This document shows, piece after piece, positions 41,082 through 49,942 of a stretch of DNA of 64,000 nucleotides. Location of the stretch: contig JAFMJV010000004.1 in the NCBI GenBank assembly GCA_017853275.1, positions 1 through 64,000 of the forward strand, read 5' to 3'. Position numbers and translations under genes: made by a program. The stretch is from Chloroflexota bacterium. GTDB taxonomy: Bacteria; Chloroflexota; Limnocylindria; Limnocylindrales; CSP1-4. The notes under the pieces were generated by a model that was given only the letters and a program-made list of their open reading frames with translations, ran no database searches and was not told the DNA's origin. Numbering within the stretch: position 1 is the stretch's first letter; every line of letters starts with the position of its first letter.

Positions 41082-42011
41082 CTAGATCCGGTCCTTGAAG
41101 GCCGGCCCGACCGGGGTGATGAGGGTCCCGATCCCCTCGATCCAGCCCTCCATGATCTGCCCCTTCTTGAGGTAGGTCCCCGACGCGTCGCCGACCCCGT
41201 CCGGGGTCCCGGTGGCGATGATGTCACCGGGCTCCAGGGTCATGAAGCGGGACGCGAAGGCGATCAGCTCCGCGCACGAGAAGATCATGTCCGCGGCGGT
41301 CGCGTCCTGGTGCTTCTTCTTCCCGACCTTGAGCGTCATGGCCAGGCTCTGGGGGTCCGGGATCTCGTCCGCGGTGACCATCCAGGGGCCCATCGGGAGG
41401 AAGCCATCCGGCCACTTCCCGTTCAGCCAGTCGAAGAAGAGGTCCCACTCGGACGGGTTGCGGCCGCTCACGCCCCAGTCCGCGGTCCGCGCGGAGAGGT
41501 CGTTCACCACCGTGTAGCCGGCCACGTAGTCGAGCGCCTCGGAGACCGGGATGTTCCGACCGGTCTTGCCGATGATCACGCCCAGCTCGAGCTCCCAGTC
41601 CATCGTCTTCGAGGTCGTGGGCATGGGGACGATCTCGCCGGGTCCCGCGACCGCGGTGGACGGCTTCATGAAGAGCTTCGGGACGTTCTTCGACTTGTCG
41701 AGGCGCTTCCCGCCGCCCTCCTCGATGTGCTTCTGGTAGTTCCCTGCGGCGCACAGGATCTTGCCCGGGCGCGCGATCGGCGCGAGGAGGGTGACGCCGG
41801 AGAGCTTCTTCCCGCTCGTCGCCTTCTTCGCGGCCGCCTTCGCGGCCTTGAGCGCGCCGGGGCCGGCCGCGAGGAGGGCCATGACGTCACCCACCGGGAC
41901 CTTCCCGTCCGTGGCGTCGTGGAGATCGATCACGATCTCCTTCCCCTCCTCACCGATGACGGCGGCGGTCCGTGCCTGGCCCTTGGGGCCCTTGATCGTC
42001 GCGATGCGCAT
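41082..42011 (-). CDS. fumarylacetoacetate hydrolase (FAH) family protein
   Basis: The 309-residue protein has an N-terminal ~75-residue domain with an unusual lysine/alanine-rich stretch (GALKAAKAAAKKATSGKK) and a C-terminal FAH fold. CAAGNYQKHIEE marks the start. MDWELELGVIIGKTG carries the metal Glu pair, VNDLSARTADW the catalytic region, and EPGDIIATGTPDGVG the family end motif. Members hydrolyse or decarboxylate fumarylpyruvate-like compounds or dehydrate sugar acids (2,4-diketo-3-deoxy-fuconate type). The last option fits the MocA and HpaI neighbours. Confidence 0.85.
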   Translation of the reverse strand: MRIATIKGPKGQARTAAVIGEEGKEIVIDLHDATDGKVPVGDVMALLAAGPGALKAAKAAAKKATSGKKLSGVTLLAPIARPGKILCAAGNYQKHIEEGGGKRLDKSKNVPKLFMKPSTAVAGPGEIVPMPTTSKTMDWELELGVIIGKTGRNIPVSEALDYVAGYTVVNDLSARTADWGVSGRNPSEWDLFFDWLNGKWPDGFLPMGPWMVTADEIPDPQSLAMTLKVGKKKHQDATAADMIFSCAELIAFASRFMTLEPGDIIATGTPDGVGDASGTYLKKGQIMEGWIEGIGTLITPVGPAFKDRI

Positions 42012-42065
42012 CTGCGTCTCCTCCTCCGGCTCGGCCGGCGTACGTGGGTTGGGGTGCTGGTGGGG

Positions 42066-43148
42066 TCAGGCGCCCGGCGCCAGCTCGGAGAGCCGGACCG
42101 GGACATTGCCGCGCTGCTGGCTGAGCAGGATCGCGTCCGTGATCGCGACCGTCCGGCGCGCGACCTCGGGCGGGCTCTGGGGGTCGCGCCCCTCGCGATG
42201 CGCGGCGATGAGGTCGAGGATCGCGGCGTGCATCCCGGAGACGGTCGCCTTCGGCTCGATGACCTCGGTGACGATCGGGACCGGGCCGACCCGGACGTTG
42301 CCGGCTCCGAACGAGATCTTGCGCATCCCGGTGAGGTCCATGACGACCCGGCCCTCGGGGCCGAGGAGGTTGATCGTCGGCTCGCCGGGCGGGGTGTCCT
42401 TCACCCCGGTGACGTAGGCGCGCACGCCGTTGCGGTAGGCGATGTAGAAGTTCGCCCCGGGCTCGGTCGCCGGGTCGTTCCCGCCGTCGCCGGCGTAGAC
42501 GGTCCCGTAGGACTCGAAGCCGCGCTCCAGCTCCGCGAGGACCCACTCGGGCTCGTCGTCCGCGAGGAAGTTCATGAGGTCGATGAGGTGGGTGTGGTTC
42601 CGCCACAGCATCGCCCGCGGGCCGCCGCTGATCGCGACGATCTGCGACAGCTTGCCGATCTCGCCCGCGCGCACGATCCGGCGCGCCTCGCAGTAGCTGG
42701 GGAACCAGCGTCGGGTGTAGTTGACGGACATCGTGGCGCCCGCGGCGCGGACCGCGGCGACCATCTCGTCCGCCTCCGCGCGATTGATCGAGAGCGGCTT
42801 CTCACAGAAGATGATCCGCGTCCCGGCCTCGAGCGCGGCGAGGACGACCCCCTTGTGGAGGTGGTCCGGCGTGACGACGCAGACGAGGTCCGGCTTCTCC
42901 GTCGCGATCGCGGCGCGGAAGTCGTCGTAGACCTTGACGCCCGGCCAGCGGCTCCCCCAGGTGGCGAGGAACTTCTCGCGCGAGGCGGGGACGATGTCCA
43001 CGCCCGCGACGACCGTCACCTCGGGGATCGCGGCGAGCGCGGAGGCGTGGCTGAAGGGCATCGCCGTGCCGAGGACGGGGTCCGACGCGGGCGCCGCCGG
43101 ATCCGCGGCGATCCAGCTGAGGCCGACGATCACGGTGCGCAGGGTCAT
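42066..43148 (-). CDS. Gfo/Idh/MocA-family NAD(P)-dependent dehydrogenase
   Basis: A 360-residue protein. It has VIVGLSWIAADPAAP in place of the classical glycine loop, then CVVTPDHLHKG and FCEKPLSINRAEADEM as the catalytic-Lys motif, and NHTHLIDLMNFLADD in the substrate domain. The nucleotide loop is diverged relative to the other four family members, so cofactor binding may be altered. A TAGACT -10 lies 71 bp upstream on the minus strand. It is the first gene of the leftward FAH-MocA-HpaI group. Confidence 0.75.
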   Translation of the reverse strand: MTLRTVIVGLSWIAADPAAPASDPVLGTAMPFSHASALAAIPEVTVVAGVDIVPASREKFLATWGSRWPGVKVYDDFRAAIATEKPDLVCVVTPDHLHKGVVLAALEAGTRIIFCEKPLSINRAEADEMVAAVRAAGATMSVNYTRRWFPSYCEARRIVRAGEIGKLSQIVAISGGPRAMLWRNHTHLIDLMNFLADDEPEWVLAELERGFESYGTVYAGDGGNDPATEPGANFYIAYRNGVRAYVTGVKDTPPGEPTINLLGPEGRVVMDLTGMRKISFGAGNVRVGPVPIVTEVIEPKATVSGMHAAILDLIAAHREGRDPQSPPEVARRTVAITDAILLSQQRGNVPVRLSELAPGA

Positions 43149-43218
43149 GCAGGTCTCCCGGGGGTCGGGTCCGGATCCCCGGACGCGGTGGCCCGGGCGC
43201 TCCGCCCGGACGGCGCCA

Positions 43219-43224
43219 GTCTAG
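43219..43224 (-). promoter_or_regulatory. -10-like element for the MocA/FAH/HpaI operon
   Basis: TAGACT on the minus strand, 71 bp before ATG 43148. It is the same hexamer as at selD, fdhB and the DUF4032 gene. Confidence 0.4.
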
Positions 43225-43278
43225 GCCGGGCGCAGGCGCGCGGCGCGACGCGCGCGCACACCGGCGGGAGGGCGCGCC

Positions 43279-44028
43279 TCACCCCTCGCTCGGGGCCTGC
43301 CCGCGCGACCGGAGGCGGCGGACGAGGCCGGGGATCGAGATCCGATCCACCGTCCGGCCGAGCCCGGCGCCCATCCCGAGGTCGCGCGAGATCGTCTCGT
43401 TCGTGGGCGGGTCACCGGTCCTGCGCATCGCGATGTACTGGACGAGCTCGGGGCGCAGGGAGAGGAAGTAGAGCGCGAGCGAGAAGACCATCCAGAGCGC
43501 CGCTGCGGGATCGTCACGGACGACGAGGAACCACGGGACCACGAGGATCATCCCGGCCCAGCGGACCGCGAGGATGTTCCCGGCGAGGACGCCGATGAGG
43601 ATGCCGGCGACCGTGGTCACGACCGCGCCGAGCGGGTCGAGGACGAAGAGGGCGCCGTAGATCACGCTCTCGCCGCGCCCGCCGCGGAAGCGGTGCCAGA
43701 TCGGCCAGTCGTGGCCCACGAGCCCGGCGCCCGCCACGATGAGGGCGTAGGGCTCCCCCGGGTAGAGGAGGGAGAAGGCGAGGACCGGGAGGGCGACCTT
43801 GAGCATGTCCAGGACGCCGGTGAGGATCCCCCAGCGCCGGCCGACCTTCACGCGCACCGCGGTCGCGCTCACGGAGCGGAAGGTGAAGTCGTGGCCGTCT
43901 CCCACCACGACCGAGACGCTCGTCACATCCTCCCCGGGCTTCACCCGTGCCGCCACGATCCGGGCGAACGAGATGCTCCCGAGCAGATAGCCGATGACGA
44001 CGGCCGCGAGCACGATCGACGGTTCCAT
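43279..44028 (-). CDS. PlsY-like membrane acyltransferase, divergent
   Basis: A 249-residue membrane protein with about five or six hydrophobic segments. VIGYLLGSISFARIVAAR matches the start of PlsY glycerol-3-phosphate acyltransferases, and VGHDWPIWHRFRGGRGESV matches PlsY motif 2 (GHxxPxxxxFxGG). The glycine-rich motif-1 segment (GSGNxGATN in PlsY) is replaced by a DFTFRS-type stretch, so the substrate may differ. The strong ribosome site GGAGGGGGAG fixes the start. It lies 30 bp after the D-amino-acid deacylase in the same direction; a shared role is not evident. Confidence 0.7.
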   Translation of the reverse strand: MEPSIVLAAVVIGYLLGSISFARIVAARVKPGEDVTSVSVVVGDGHDFTFRSVSATAVRVKVGRRWGILTGVLDMLKVALPVLAFSLLYPGEPYALIVAGAGLVGHDWPIWHRFRGGRGESVIYGALFVLDPLGAVVTTVAGILIGVLAGNILAVRWAGMILVVPWFLVVRDDPAAALWMVFSLALYFLSLRPELVQYIAMRRTGDPPTNETISRDLGMGAGLGRTVDRISIPGLVRRLRSRGQAPSEG

Positions 44029-44058
44029 CCGCTCCCCCTCCCCCGCTCTCTCCGACCG

Positions 44059-45672
44059 CTACGCGCGCGCCGGCCGGCGGACGACGCGCCCGAGGCGCGC
44101 GTCCCGGACGATCCCGCCCTCGATCGCCGTCCGGCCCGCGAGCCAGACCGCCTCGACGCCCGTCGCGAGGAGGGTCGGCTCCTCGTAGGTCGCACGGTCC
44201 GTCAGGCGGTGGGGATCGAGGAGGACGAGGTCCGCGACCATCCCGGGTGCCACCACGCCGCGGTCGGTGAGCCCGAGGATCGAGGCGGCCAGGCCGGTGG
44301 CCCGGTGGATCGCGCTCGCCATGTCGAGGAGGCCGCGCTCGCGCACCCAGGGGCCCATGAGCCGGGCGAAGGTCCCGTAGGCGCGCGGGTGGACGCGCGT
44401 GTCCCGGGCGAGGACGCCGAGCTGGTCCGACCCGACCGCGACGAAGGGCGCCCGGTAGACGGTGTCGACATCCGCGTCCGCCATGAAGTGGGCGATCATC
44501 ATCGTGGCGCCACGGTCGATGAGGAGGGCATCGAGGACGAGGTCGAGCGGGTCCTTCCCGTCGCGGCGGGCGAGCGCATCCACGAGCCCGCCTTCCAGCG
44601 GCCGATTCCGGGGGTCCACCCCCGCCGCGATCCGGATCCCGCCCCAGCCGCCGGAGCCATCCACGTAGTTCGACCAGCCGGGGAGCCCGCTCGCGATCTC
44701 GGCACGGATCCGGTCCCGGACCTCCGGCCGCGCGATCCGCGCGAGGAGCTCCTCGTTGCCGCCCGCGTGGACCCAGGGCGGGAGGACCTGGGAGAGGAAG
44801 GTGGATCCCGCGGCATACGGGTAGGCATCCGCGGTCACCCGGAGCCCCGCCGCGCGGGCGGCCGCGATCCGCGCCACCGCATCCGCGGCACGTCCGTGGT
44901 TCGCGCGGCCGAGCGCCTTGAGGTGGGAGACCTGGACGCGGACCCCGTGCGCCCGCCCCACCGCGATCGCCTCGTCGATCGCATCCAGGAGACCACCCGC
45001 CTCGCTCCGGATATGGCTGGCGTAGAGCGCGTCGTGGCCCGCGAGGGGGGCGGCCACCGCGATCACCTCGTCCGTGGACGCGAAGGATCCGGGCGGGTAG
45101 ACGAGCCCGGTGGAGAAGCCCCACGCGCCGCCCTGGAGCGCGACCTCGACCTCGTGGGCCATCGCGGCGCGCTCGAGCGGCGTGGCGGGCCGATCGTCGC
45201 CCCCGACGACCGCGTTGCGCACGGCGCCGAACCCGACGAGGGGGAGCGCATTGACCGCCGGCCGCGCGGCGTCGAGCCGGTCGAGGTACTCGCCCCACGT
45301 CCGCCAGCCCCAGTCGAGGTCCGGCCCGAGCCCGTGGCAGACCGCCCGGTGGGCGGCCGCCTTCGCGGGGTCCGGGGAGAGCGGCGCGGGCGAGTAGCCG
45401 CAGTTCCCCACCACCTCGCTCGTCACCCCCTGGGTGAGCGAGGAGAGGGCATCGGGGTAGCTGGGCAGGGTGAAATCGGCATGGGAGTGGAGGTCGATGA
45501 AGCCGGGTGCGATGACGAGCCCGCCGGCGTCGATCGTGCGCCGCGCGCCGTCCGCGCCCGCCTCCGGCCCGACCGCCGCGATCCGGCCGTCCGCCACCGC
45601 CACGTCGGCACGCGCCCCGGGACGGCCCGTGCCGTCATGGAGGGTCGCGCCACGGATGAGCAGGTCATGCAT
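44059..45672 (-). CDS. N-acyl-D-amino-acid deacylase / D-aminoacylase-type amidohydrolase
   Basis: A 537-residue amidohydrolase. It opens with DLLIRGATLHDGTGRPGARA, followed by the metal site LHSHADF, the Cys-ligand motif VVGNCGYSPAP typical of D-aminoacylases, YASHIRSE, VSHLKALG and the late Asp in AVGSDQLG. It ends with the short beta-sandwich segment found in the family. It hydrolyses N-acyl-D-amino acids (or related N-acyl compounds) to free D-amino acids. The ATG is taken at 45672; a long upstream extension in frame is out-of-family. It sits downstream of an SDR and near an Opp-type peptide importer, so D-amino-acid-containing peptides or peptidoglycan fragments are possible substrates. 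Confidence 0.88.
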   Translation of the reverse strand: MHDLLIRGATLHDGTGRPGARADVAVADGRIAAVGPEAGADGARRTIDAGGLVIAPGFIDLHSHADFTLPSYPDALSSLTQGVTSEVVGNCGYSPAPLSPDPAKAAAHRAVCHGLGPDLDWGWRTWGEYLDRLDAARPAVNALPLVGFGAVRNAVVGGDDRPATPLERAAMAHEVEVALQGGAWGFSTGLVYPPGSFASTDEVIAVAAPLAGHDALYASHIRSEAGGLLDAIDEAIAVGRAHGVRVQVSHLKALGRANHGRAADAVARIAAARAAGLRVTADAYPYAAGSTFLSQVLPPWVHAGGNEELLARIARPEVRDRIRAEIASGLPGWSNYVDGSGGWGGIRIAAGVDPRNRPLEGGLVDALARRDGKDPLDLVLDALLIDRGATMMIAHFMADADVDTVYRAPFVAVGSDQLGVLARDTRVHPRAYGTFARLMGPWVRERGLLDMASAIHRATGLAASILGLTDRGVVAPGMVADLVLLDPHRLTDRATYEEPTLLATGVEAVWLAGRTAIEGGIVRDARLGRVVRRPARA

Positions 45673-45683
45673 GGGAGCGCTCG

Positions 45684-46439
45684 CTAGTAGCCGGCGCGTC
45701 CGCCGGAGACGTCGAAGACCGCGCCCGTGGAGAAGGAGCAGGCGTCCGAGGCGAGGAAGGCGACCATCGCGGCCACCTCGTCCGCCTGCCCGAAGCGTCC
45801 GACCGGATGGCGCGCCTCGAACTCCTTCCGGGTCGCCTCCGGCATCGCGGCCCAGTTCTGCGACCAGATCGAGCCCGGGGTGATCGCGTTCACGAGGACA
45901 CCGTGCGGGGCCACCTCGAAGGCGGTCGCCTTGGTCAGCCCGATGACGCCGGACTTGGCGGCGGCATAGGCGACCGGGTTGTGCTTCCCCTCCTTGCCCG
46001 CGATCGAGGAGATGTTCACGACCCGGCCCCAGCGGCGCGCGATCATCCCCGGGAGGACCGCCCGGGTGCACAGGAAGACGCCGGTGAGGTCGATCGCGAG
46101 GGTCCGCCCCCACGTGGCGAGGTCCATCTCCCAGGCCGGCGCCGGGGCCTCGCAGATCCCCGCGTTGTTGACGAGGACGTCCACCCGTCCCGCCCAGGCG
46201 ACCACCGCGTCCACGGCGGCAGCCACGGAGGCCTCGTCCGTGACGTCGAGCCGGAAGCCACGGGCGCGCGCGCCGGAGGGGTCGATCGCCGCGGCGACCG
46301 TCGCGCAGGCGGCCGGATCGAGGTCCGCCACGGCGACCCGCAGCCCGTCCGCGACCAGCCGCCGCGCCATCGCGGATCCGAGCATGCCGGCCGCGCCGGT
46401 GACGATCGCGACCCGCTCGCCGGGCCCCTCGCTGGCCAT
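45684..46439 (-). CDS. short-chain dehydrogenase/reductase (SDR)
   Basis: A 251-residue classical SDR with cofactor motif VTGAAGMLGSAMA, LVNNAGI, catalytic Ser in NISSIAG, and Tyr-x-x-x-Lys in YAAAKSG. It ends with SGAVFDVSGGRAGY-like sequence. An Asp after the second strand (ADLDPAA) favours NAD(H). It would oxidise or reduce an alcohol/ketone; the substrate cannot be told. ATG 46439 is preceded by GAGCGAAGAGGG. Divergent from oppD, with the D-aminoacylase 11 bp downstream. Confidence 0.88.
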   Translation of the reverse strand: MASEGPGERVAIVTGAAGMLGSAMARRLVADGLRVAVADLDPAACATVAAAIDPSGARARGFRLDVTDEASVAAAVDAVVAWAGRVDVLVNNAGICEAPAPAWEMDLATWGRTLAIDLTGVFLCTRAVLPGMIARRWGRVVNISSIAGKEGKHNPVAYAAAKSGVIGLTKATAFEVAPHGVLVNAITPGSIWSQNWAAMPEATRKEFEARHPVGRFGQADEVAAMVAFLASDACSFSTGAVFDVSGGRAGY

Positions 46440-46491
46440 CCCTCTTCGCTCCTCCAGACGCCTGCTCCGCGCCCGGGCGCGGTCCGCCGCC

Positions 46492-46497
46492 ATCCTA
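46492..46497 (-). promoter_or_regulatory. -10-like element for SDR / D-aminoacylase operon
   Basis: TAGGAT on the minus strand, 53 bp before ATG 46439, in the divergent gap with oppD. Confidence 0.35.
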
Positions 46498-46602
46498 CGG
46501 CAGCGGAACGGGCGCGGGGACGGGTGCGCGACGACGCGACGGAGGACGGCACGCGTCGGATACGCTACGCGCTCCCGCCACGGGGGCGCGCATCCACACG
46601 GA

Positions 46603-46620
46603 GGCCGGCCCGCGCCGGCC
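46603..46620 (+). other. leader hairpin before oppD
   Basis: GGCCGGC and GCCGGCC with a 4-base loop immediately upstream of the GGAGCGGAG ribosome site. It could modulate translation; no further evidence. Confidence 0.3.
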
Positions 46621-46635
46621 GGGAGCGGAGCGGAG

Positions 46636-47751
46636 ATGCCAGAGGCGATGACGGAGACGAGCCAGCCGCTGCTGAGCGTTCGGGACCTCCACGTCGAGTT
46701 CGTGGGGCGGAACCGGACCGTCCGCGCCGTTCGCGGCCTGAGCTACGAGATACGGGCGGGCGAGACCCTCGCGATCGTCGGCGAGTCCGGATCGGGGAAG
46801 AGCGTGAGCGCCCTCACCCTCCTCGGCCTCCTCCCGCCGCGCACCTCGCGGGTCCCGCGCGGGAGCGTCATCTTCGAGGGGCAGGAGCTGATCGGCCTCT
46901 CCACCGCCCAGCTCTCGCGGATCCGCGGGGCGCGGATCGCGATGATCTTCCAGGACGCGCTCTCCAGCCTCAACCCGGTCCTCACGATCGAGCGCCAGAT
47001 CACGGAGGCCCTGGAGACCCATACGGACCTCACCTCGTCCCAGGCGCACGCGCGAGCCCTGGAGCTTCTCCAGCTGGTGGGGATCCCGGACGCGGAGCGG
47101 CGCCTGAAGGAGTACCCGCACCAGTACAGCGGCGGGATGCGCCAGCGGGCGATGATCGCGATCGCGCTCAGCTGCCAGCCCTCGCTCCTCATCGCGGACG
47201 AGCCCACCACCGCGCTCGACGTGACGATCCAGGCGCAGATCCTCAGCCTCATCGCCCGGCTCCGTTCCGAGCTCGGGATGGCGGTCCTCCTCATCACCCA
47301 CGACCTCGGCACGGTGGCGGGGCTCGCGGACCGGATCGCCGTGATGTACGCGGGCCGGATCGTGGAGACCGGGCCCACCGAGTCGGTGCTGGCCGACCCC
47401 GCCCACCCCTACACGAGCGGGCTCCTCCGCTCCCTGCCCCGCCTGGACGACCCGCGGGGGATGACGCTCCGGCCGATCGAGGGGACCCCACCCGACCTCG
47501 CCACGGACCTCCCCGGCTGCCCCTTCGCCCCCCGCTGCATGTGGCGTGAGGAGGTCTGCTGGGCGGACGATCCGCGCCTCCTGCCGGTCCGCGAGGCGGA
47601 GAGCGGACGCTCGATCGCCTGCCACCACCACCCCACCGCGGAGGAGGCGCGCGCCGGGCGCTCGCTCGTCCCGGGGTTCCGGCCCGCGGACCCCCCGGCC
47701 GCGGTGGCGGAGAAGATCGCCGTCGTGGTCCCCGTGGAGGCCGCCTCATGA
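46636..47751 (+). CDS. oligopeptide/nickel-type ABC transporter ATPase, DppD/OppD-like
   Basis: A 371-residue ATPase. Walker [10 protein letters not shown]-loop [11 protein letters not shown], signature [12 protein letters not shown], Walker [13 protein letters not shown] and the switch His in LITHDL are all present. The C-terminal cysteine-rich oligopeptide-binding ATPase extension ([15 protein letters not shown]) carries the family's Cys motif. It energises peptide or oligosaccharide import together with the OppF partner at 47748 and the permeases at 53092 and 54050. ATG 46636 has GGAGCGGAGCGGAG upstream. The cognate binding protein and permeases lie 4 kb downstream beyond an inverted gene. 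Confidence 0.92.
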   Translation: MPEAMTETSQPLLSVRDLHVEFVGRNRTVRAVRGLSYEIRAGETLAIVGESGSGKSVSALTLLGLLPPRTSRVPRGSVIFEGQELIGLSTAQLSRIRGARIAMIFQDALSSLNPVLTIERQITEALETHTDLTSSQAHARALELLQLVGIPDAERRLKEYPHQYSGGMRQRAMIAIALSCQPSLLIADEPTTALDVTIQAQILSLIARLRSELGMAVLLITHDLGTVAGLADRIAVMYAGRIVETGPTESVLADPAHPYTSGLLRSLPRLDDPRGMTLRPIEGTPPDLATDLPGCPFAPRCMWREEVCWADDPRLLPVREAESGRSIACHHHPTAEEARAGRSLVPGFRPADPPAAVAEKIAVVVPVEAAS

Positions 47752-48833
47752 GCATCGCGGAGACGACCGGCGCGGCAGCCCCGGAGATGCCGGGGGATCT
47801 CCTCCGGATCCGGGACCTGCGCGTCCACTTCCCGATCACCTCGGGGATCCTCCAGCGCCGCTCCGGCTGGGTCCGCGCGGTGGATGGCGTCGACCTCTCG
47901 ATCCAGCCCGGCGAGACGCTCGGGCTCGTCGGGGAATCGGGCTCCGGGAAGACGACGATCGGACGCGCGATCGTCCGCCTCAACGAGCCCCGGACCGGGA
48001 CGATCGAGCTCGACGGGACGAACCTGCTCTCCCTCGAGGGACGCGAGCTGCGTGCCCGCCGGCGGGACGTCCAGATGGTCTTCCAGGACCCCTACTCCAG
48101 CCTCGACCCGCGCCACACCGTGGGCGAGATCCTGAGCGAGCCGCTCAGCGTCCACGGGCTCGCCACCGGGTCCGCCCGCCATGACCGGATCGCGGAGCTC
48201 CTCACGATGGTCGGGCTCGACCCGGCCTTCATCGAGCGCTTCCCCCACGAGTTCAGCGGCGGCCAGCGGCAGCGGATCGGGATCGCCCGCGCGCTTGCGG
48301 TGGAGCCCCGCCTGATCGTGGCGGACGAGCCGGTGAGCGCGCTCGACGTCTCGGTCCAGGCGCAGGTGATCAACCTCCTCGAGCACCTCCAGGACCGGAT
48401 GGGGCTCACCTACCTCTTCATCGCCCACGACCTCGCGGTGGTCAAGCACATCGCGGACCGGGTCGCGGTCCTCTACCTCGGGAAGGTCGTGGAGATCGGC
48501 CCCGTGGACACCCTCTATGCGCATCCCCACCACCCCTACACGATCGCCCTCCTCTCCGCGGTGCCGATCCCGGATGCGCGCCTGGAGCGGGACCGGAAGC
48601 GGATCATCCTCAAGGGCGATATCCCGAGCCCCGCGAACCCGCCGAGCGGCTGCCGCTTCCACACCCGCTGCTGGCTGCGCGAGAAGCTCGGGAACCCGGA
48701 GCGCTGCGCCGCCGAGGAGCCCGCCCTCCTGCCGCGCCCGGACCGCCCGGGGCTCGAGACCGCCTGCCACTTCCCGGAGGAAGCGGCGGAGGCGGCGCGT
48801 CCCGCGGCGCCCACGGTCGTCGAGCCGGACTGA
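47748..48833 (+). CDS. oligopeptide-type ABC transporter ATPase, DppF/OppF-like
   Basis: A 361-residue second ATPase of the pair: Walker [11 protein letters not shown]-loop [16 protein letters not shown], signature [15 protein letters not shown], Walker [22 protein letters not shown] and the C-terminal [19 protein letters not shown] extension. It overlaps OppD by four bases. Four bases separate it from the BNR/sialidase-like gene, so those three are likely one transcript. Confidence 0.93.
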   Translation: MSIAETTGAAAPEMPGDLLRIRDLRVHFPITSGILQRRSGWVRAVDGVDLSIQPGETLGLVGESGSGKTTIGRAIVRLNEPRTGTIELDGTNLLSLEGRELRARRRDVQMVFQDPYSSLDPRHTVGEILSEPLSVHGLATGSARHDRIAELLTMVGLDPAFIERFPHEFSGGQRQRIGIARALAVEPRLIVADEPVSALDVSVQAQVINLLEHLQDRMGLTYLFIAHDLAVVKHIADRVAVLYLGKVVEIGPVDTLYAHPHHPYTIALLSAVPIPDARLERDRKRIILKGDIPSPANPPSGCRFHTRCWLREKLGNPERCAAEEPALLPRPDRPGLETACHFPEEAAEAARPAAPTVVEPD

Positions 48834-48837
48834 GCCG

Positions 48838-49914
48838 ATGGGCCCGGAGCGAACGTCGGCGCGGCTCCTCCCGGATGCCCCCCTCGCGGTCGTCGCGGAG
48901 CGCGCCCTCTTCGCGGACGGCGCACCCCGCCGGCGCTCGGCAGCGAGCCTCGTCCGCCAGGAGGGGAGCGGCCGCCTCCTCCTCGTCTTCTCCCAGACCA
49001 CGGGCCCGGCGCTGGCGAACGACGCCGCGCTCATGCTCGCGACCTCGGACGATGGTGGCGCCACGTGGAGCGACCCGTCCGCGATCTACGCCGTGCCGGG
49101 CTGGTTCTGCCTCGCGATGGGGGGCCTTGCGCGGATCGCGGACGACGACATCCGCCTCCTCCTCGGGCGGATCCGGATCGACCTCTCGCTCGGCGGCACG
49201 GAGCCGATGACCGGCTGGTTCATCGCGTCTGCCACGACCCGGGACGGCGGCCGGACGTGGAGCGACCCGGGGCCGGAGATCCGGCTCTTCCCGCACTGGA
49301 CCGAGCTCTACGGTGCGAGCAACCCGCACCCCCTCTCGGATGGGCGCCTCCTGTGGGCGACGATGGGGACGGAGGGCCGGGATGTGGGCTGGCACTCCGG
49401 CGTCACGTTCACCGGTCCCGGCGGGGACGACTTCACACCGCCCACGGTGATCGCGCAGGAGCCCGGGCGGGACTACAGCGATATCGACGTCGTCCGGCTC
49501 GCGGACGGCCGCTTCCTCGCCGTGGTCCGGGAGCACCTGACGCGTCAGAGCGTGCAGTCGTGGTCCGCGGACGAGGGGCGGAGCTGGACGCCGATCGCCC
49601 CCACGCCGTTCCTGGGATCGAACATCAAGCTCCACCGGCTCCCGTCCGGCACGATCGTGTGCGCCTATCGCGACGAGGATCCGGGCCGGCGCGGCGTCTC
49701 GCTCAGCTGGAGCCGGGACGGCGGGGCGAGCTGGACCTTCGGCGGGCAGCTCTACGCGGCGGGCGAGGATGCGCTCCACGAGCCGGGGAGCGTCTGCGGC
49801 TACCCGGACGTCGTCGAGCTCGGCGGCGGCCGGCTTGCCGCCGTCCTCCACACCTACCCCCTCCCGGGGCGCGGCATCGAGCTGCGCTGGATCGAGCTGC
49901 GCGACCGGACCTGA
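48838..49914 (+). CDS. BNR/Asp-box beta-propeller protein, sialidase-like
   Basis: A 358-residue protein without a signal peptide, with four Asp-box repeats: SDDGGATWSD, TRDGGRTWSD, SADEGRSWTP and SRDGGASWTF. These mark a six-bladed sialidase-fold propeller. Conserved Arg/Tyr residues of true exo-sialidases cannot be checked confidently, so hydrolysis of sialosides is only one option. Cytoplasmic location fits intracellular processing of an imported glycoconjugate. It is co-transcribed with the OppDF ATPases, and an amidohydrolase and an Opp binding protein follow. Confidence 0.75.
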   Translation: MGPERTSARLLPDAPLAVVAERALFADGAPRRRSAASLVRQEGSGRLLLVFSQTTGPALANDAALMLATSDDGGATWSDPSAIYAVPGWFCLAMGGLARIADDDIRLLLGRIRIDLSLGGTEPMTGWFIASATTRDGGRTWSDPGPEIRLFPHWTELYGASNPHPLSDGRLLWATMGTEGRDVGWHSGVTFTGPGGDDFTPPTVIAQEPGRDYSDIDVVRLADGRFLAVVREHLTRQSVQSWSADEGRSWTPIAPTPFLGSNIKLHRLPSGTIVCAYRDEDPGRRGVSLSWSRDGGASWTFGGQLYAAGEDALHEPGSVCGYPDVVELGGGRLAAVLHTYPLPGRGIELRWIELRDRT

Positions 49915-49942
49915 GGGATCGCGCGGGCCGGCGGCCCGCGTC

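Noticed and set aside
39918..43598. A 1226-residue plus-strand ORF
   Set aside because: It is antisense to four well-supported minus-strand genes (HpaI aldolase end, two MocA, FAH) and has a composition typical of shadow frames.
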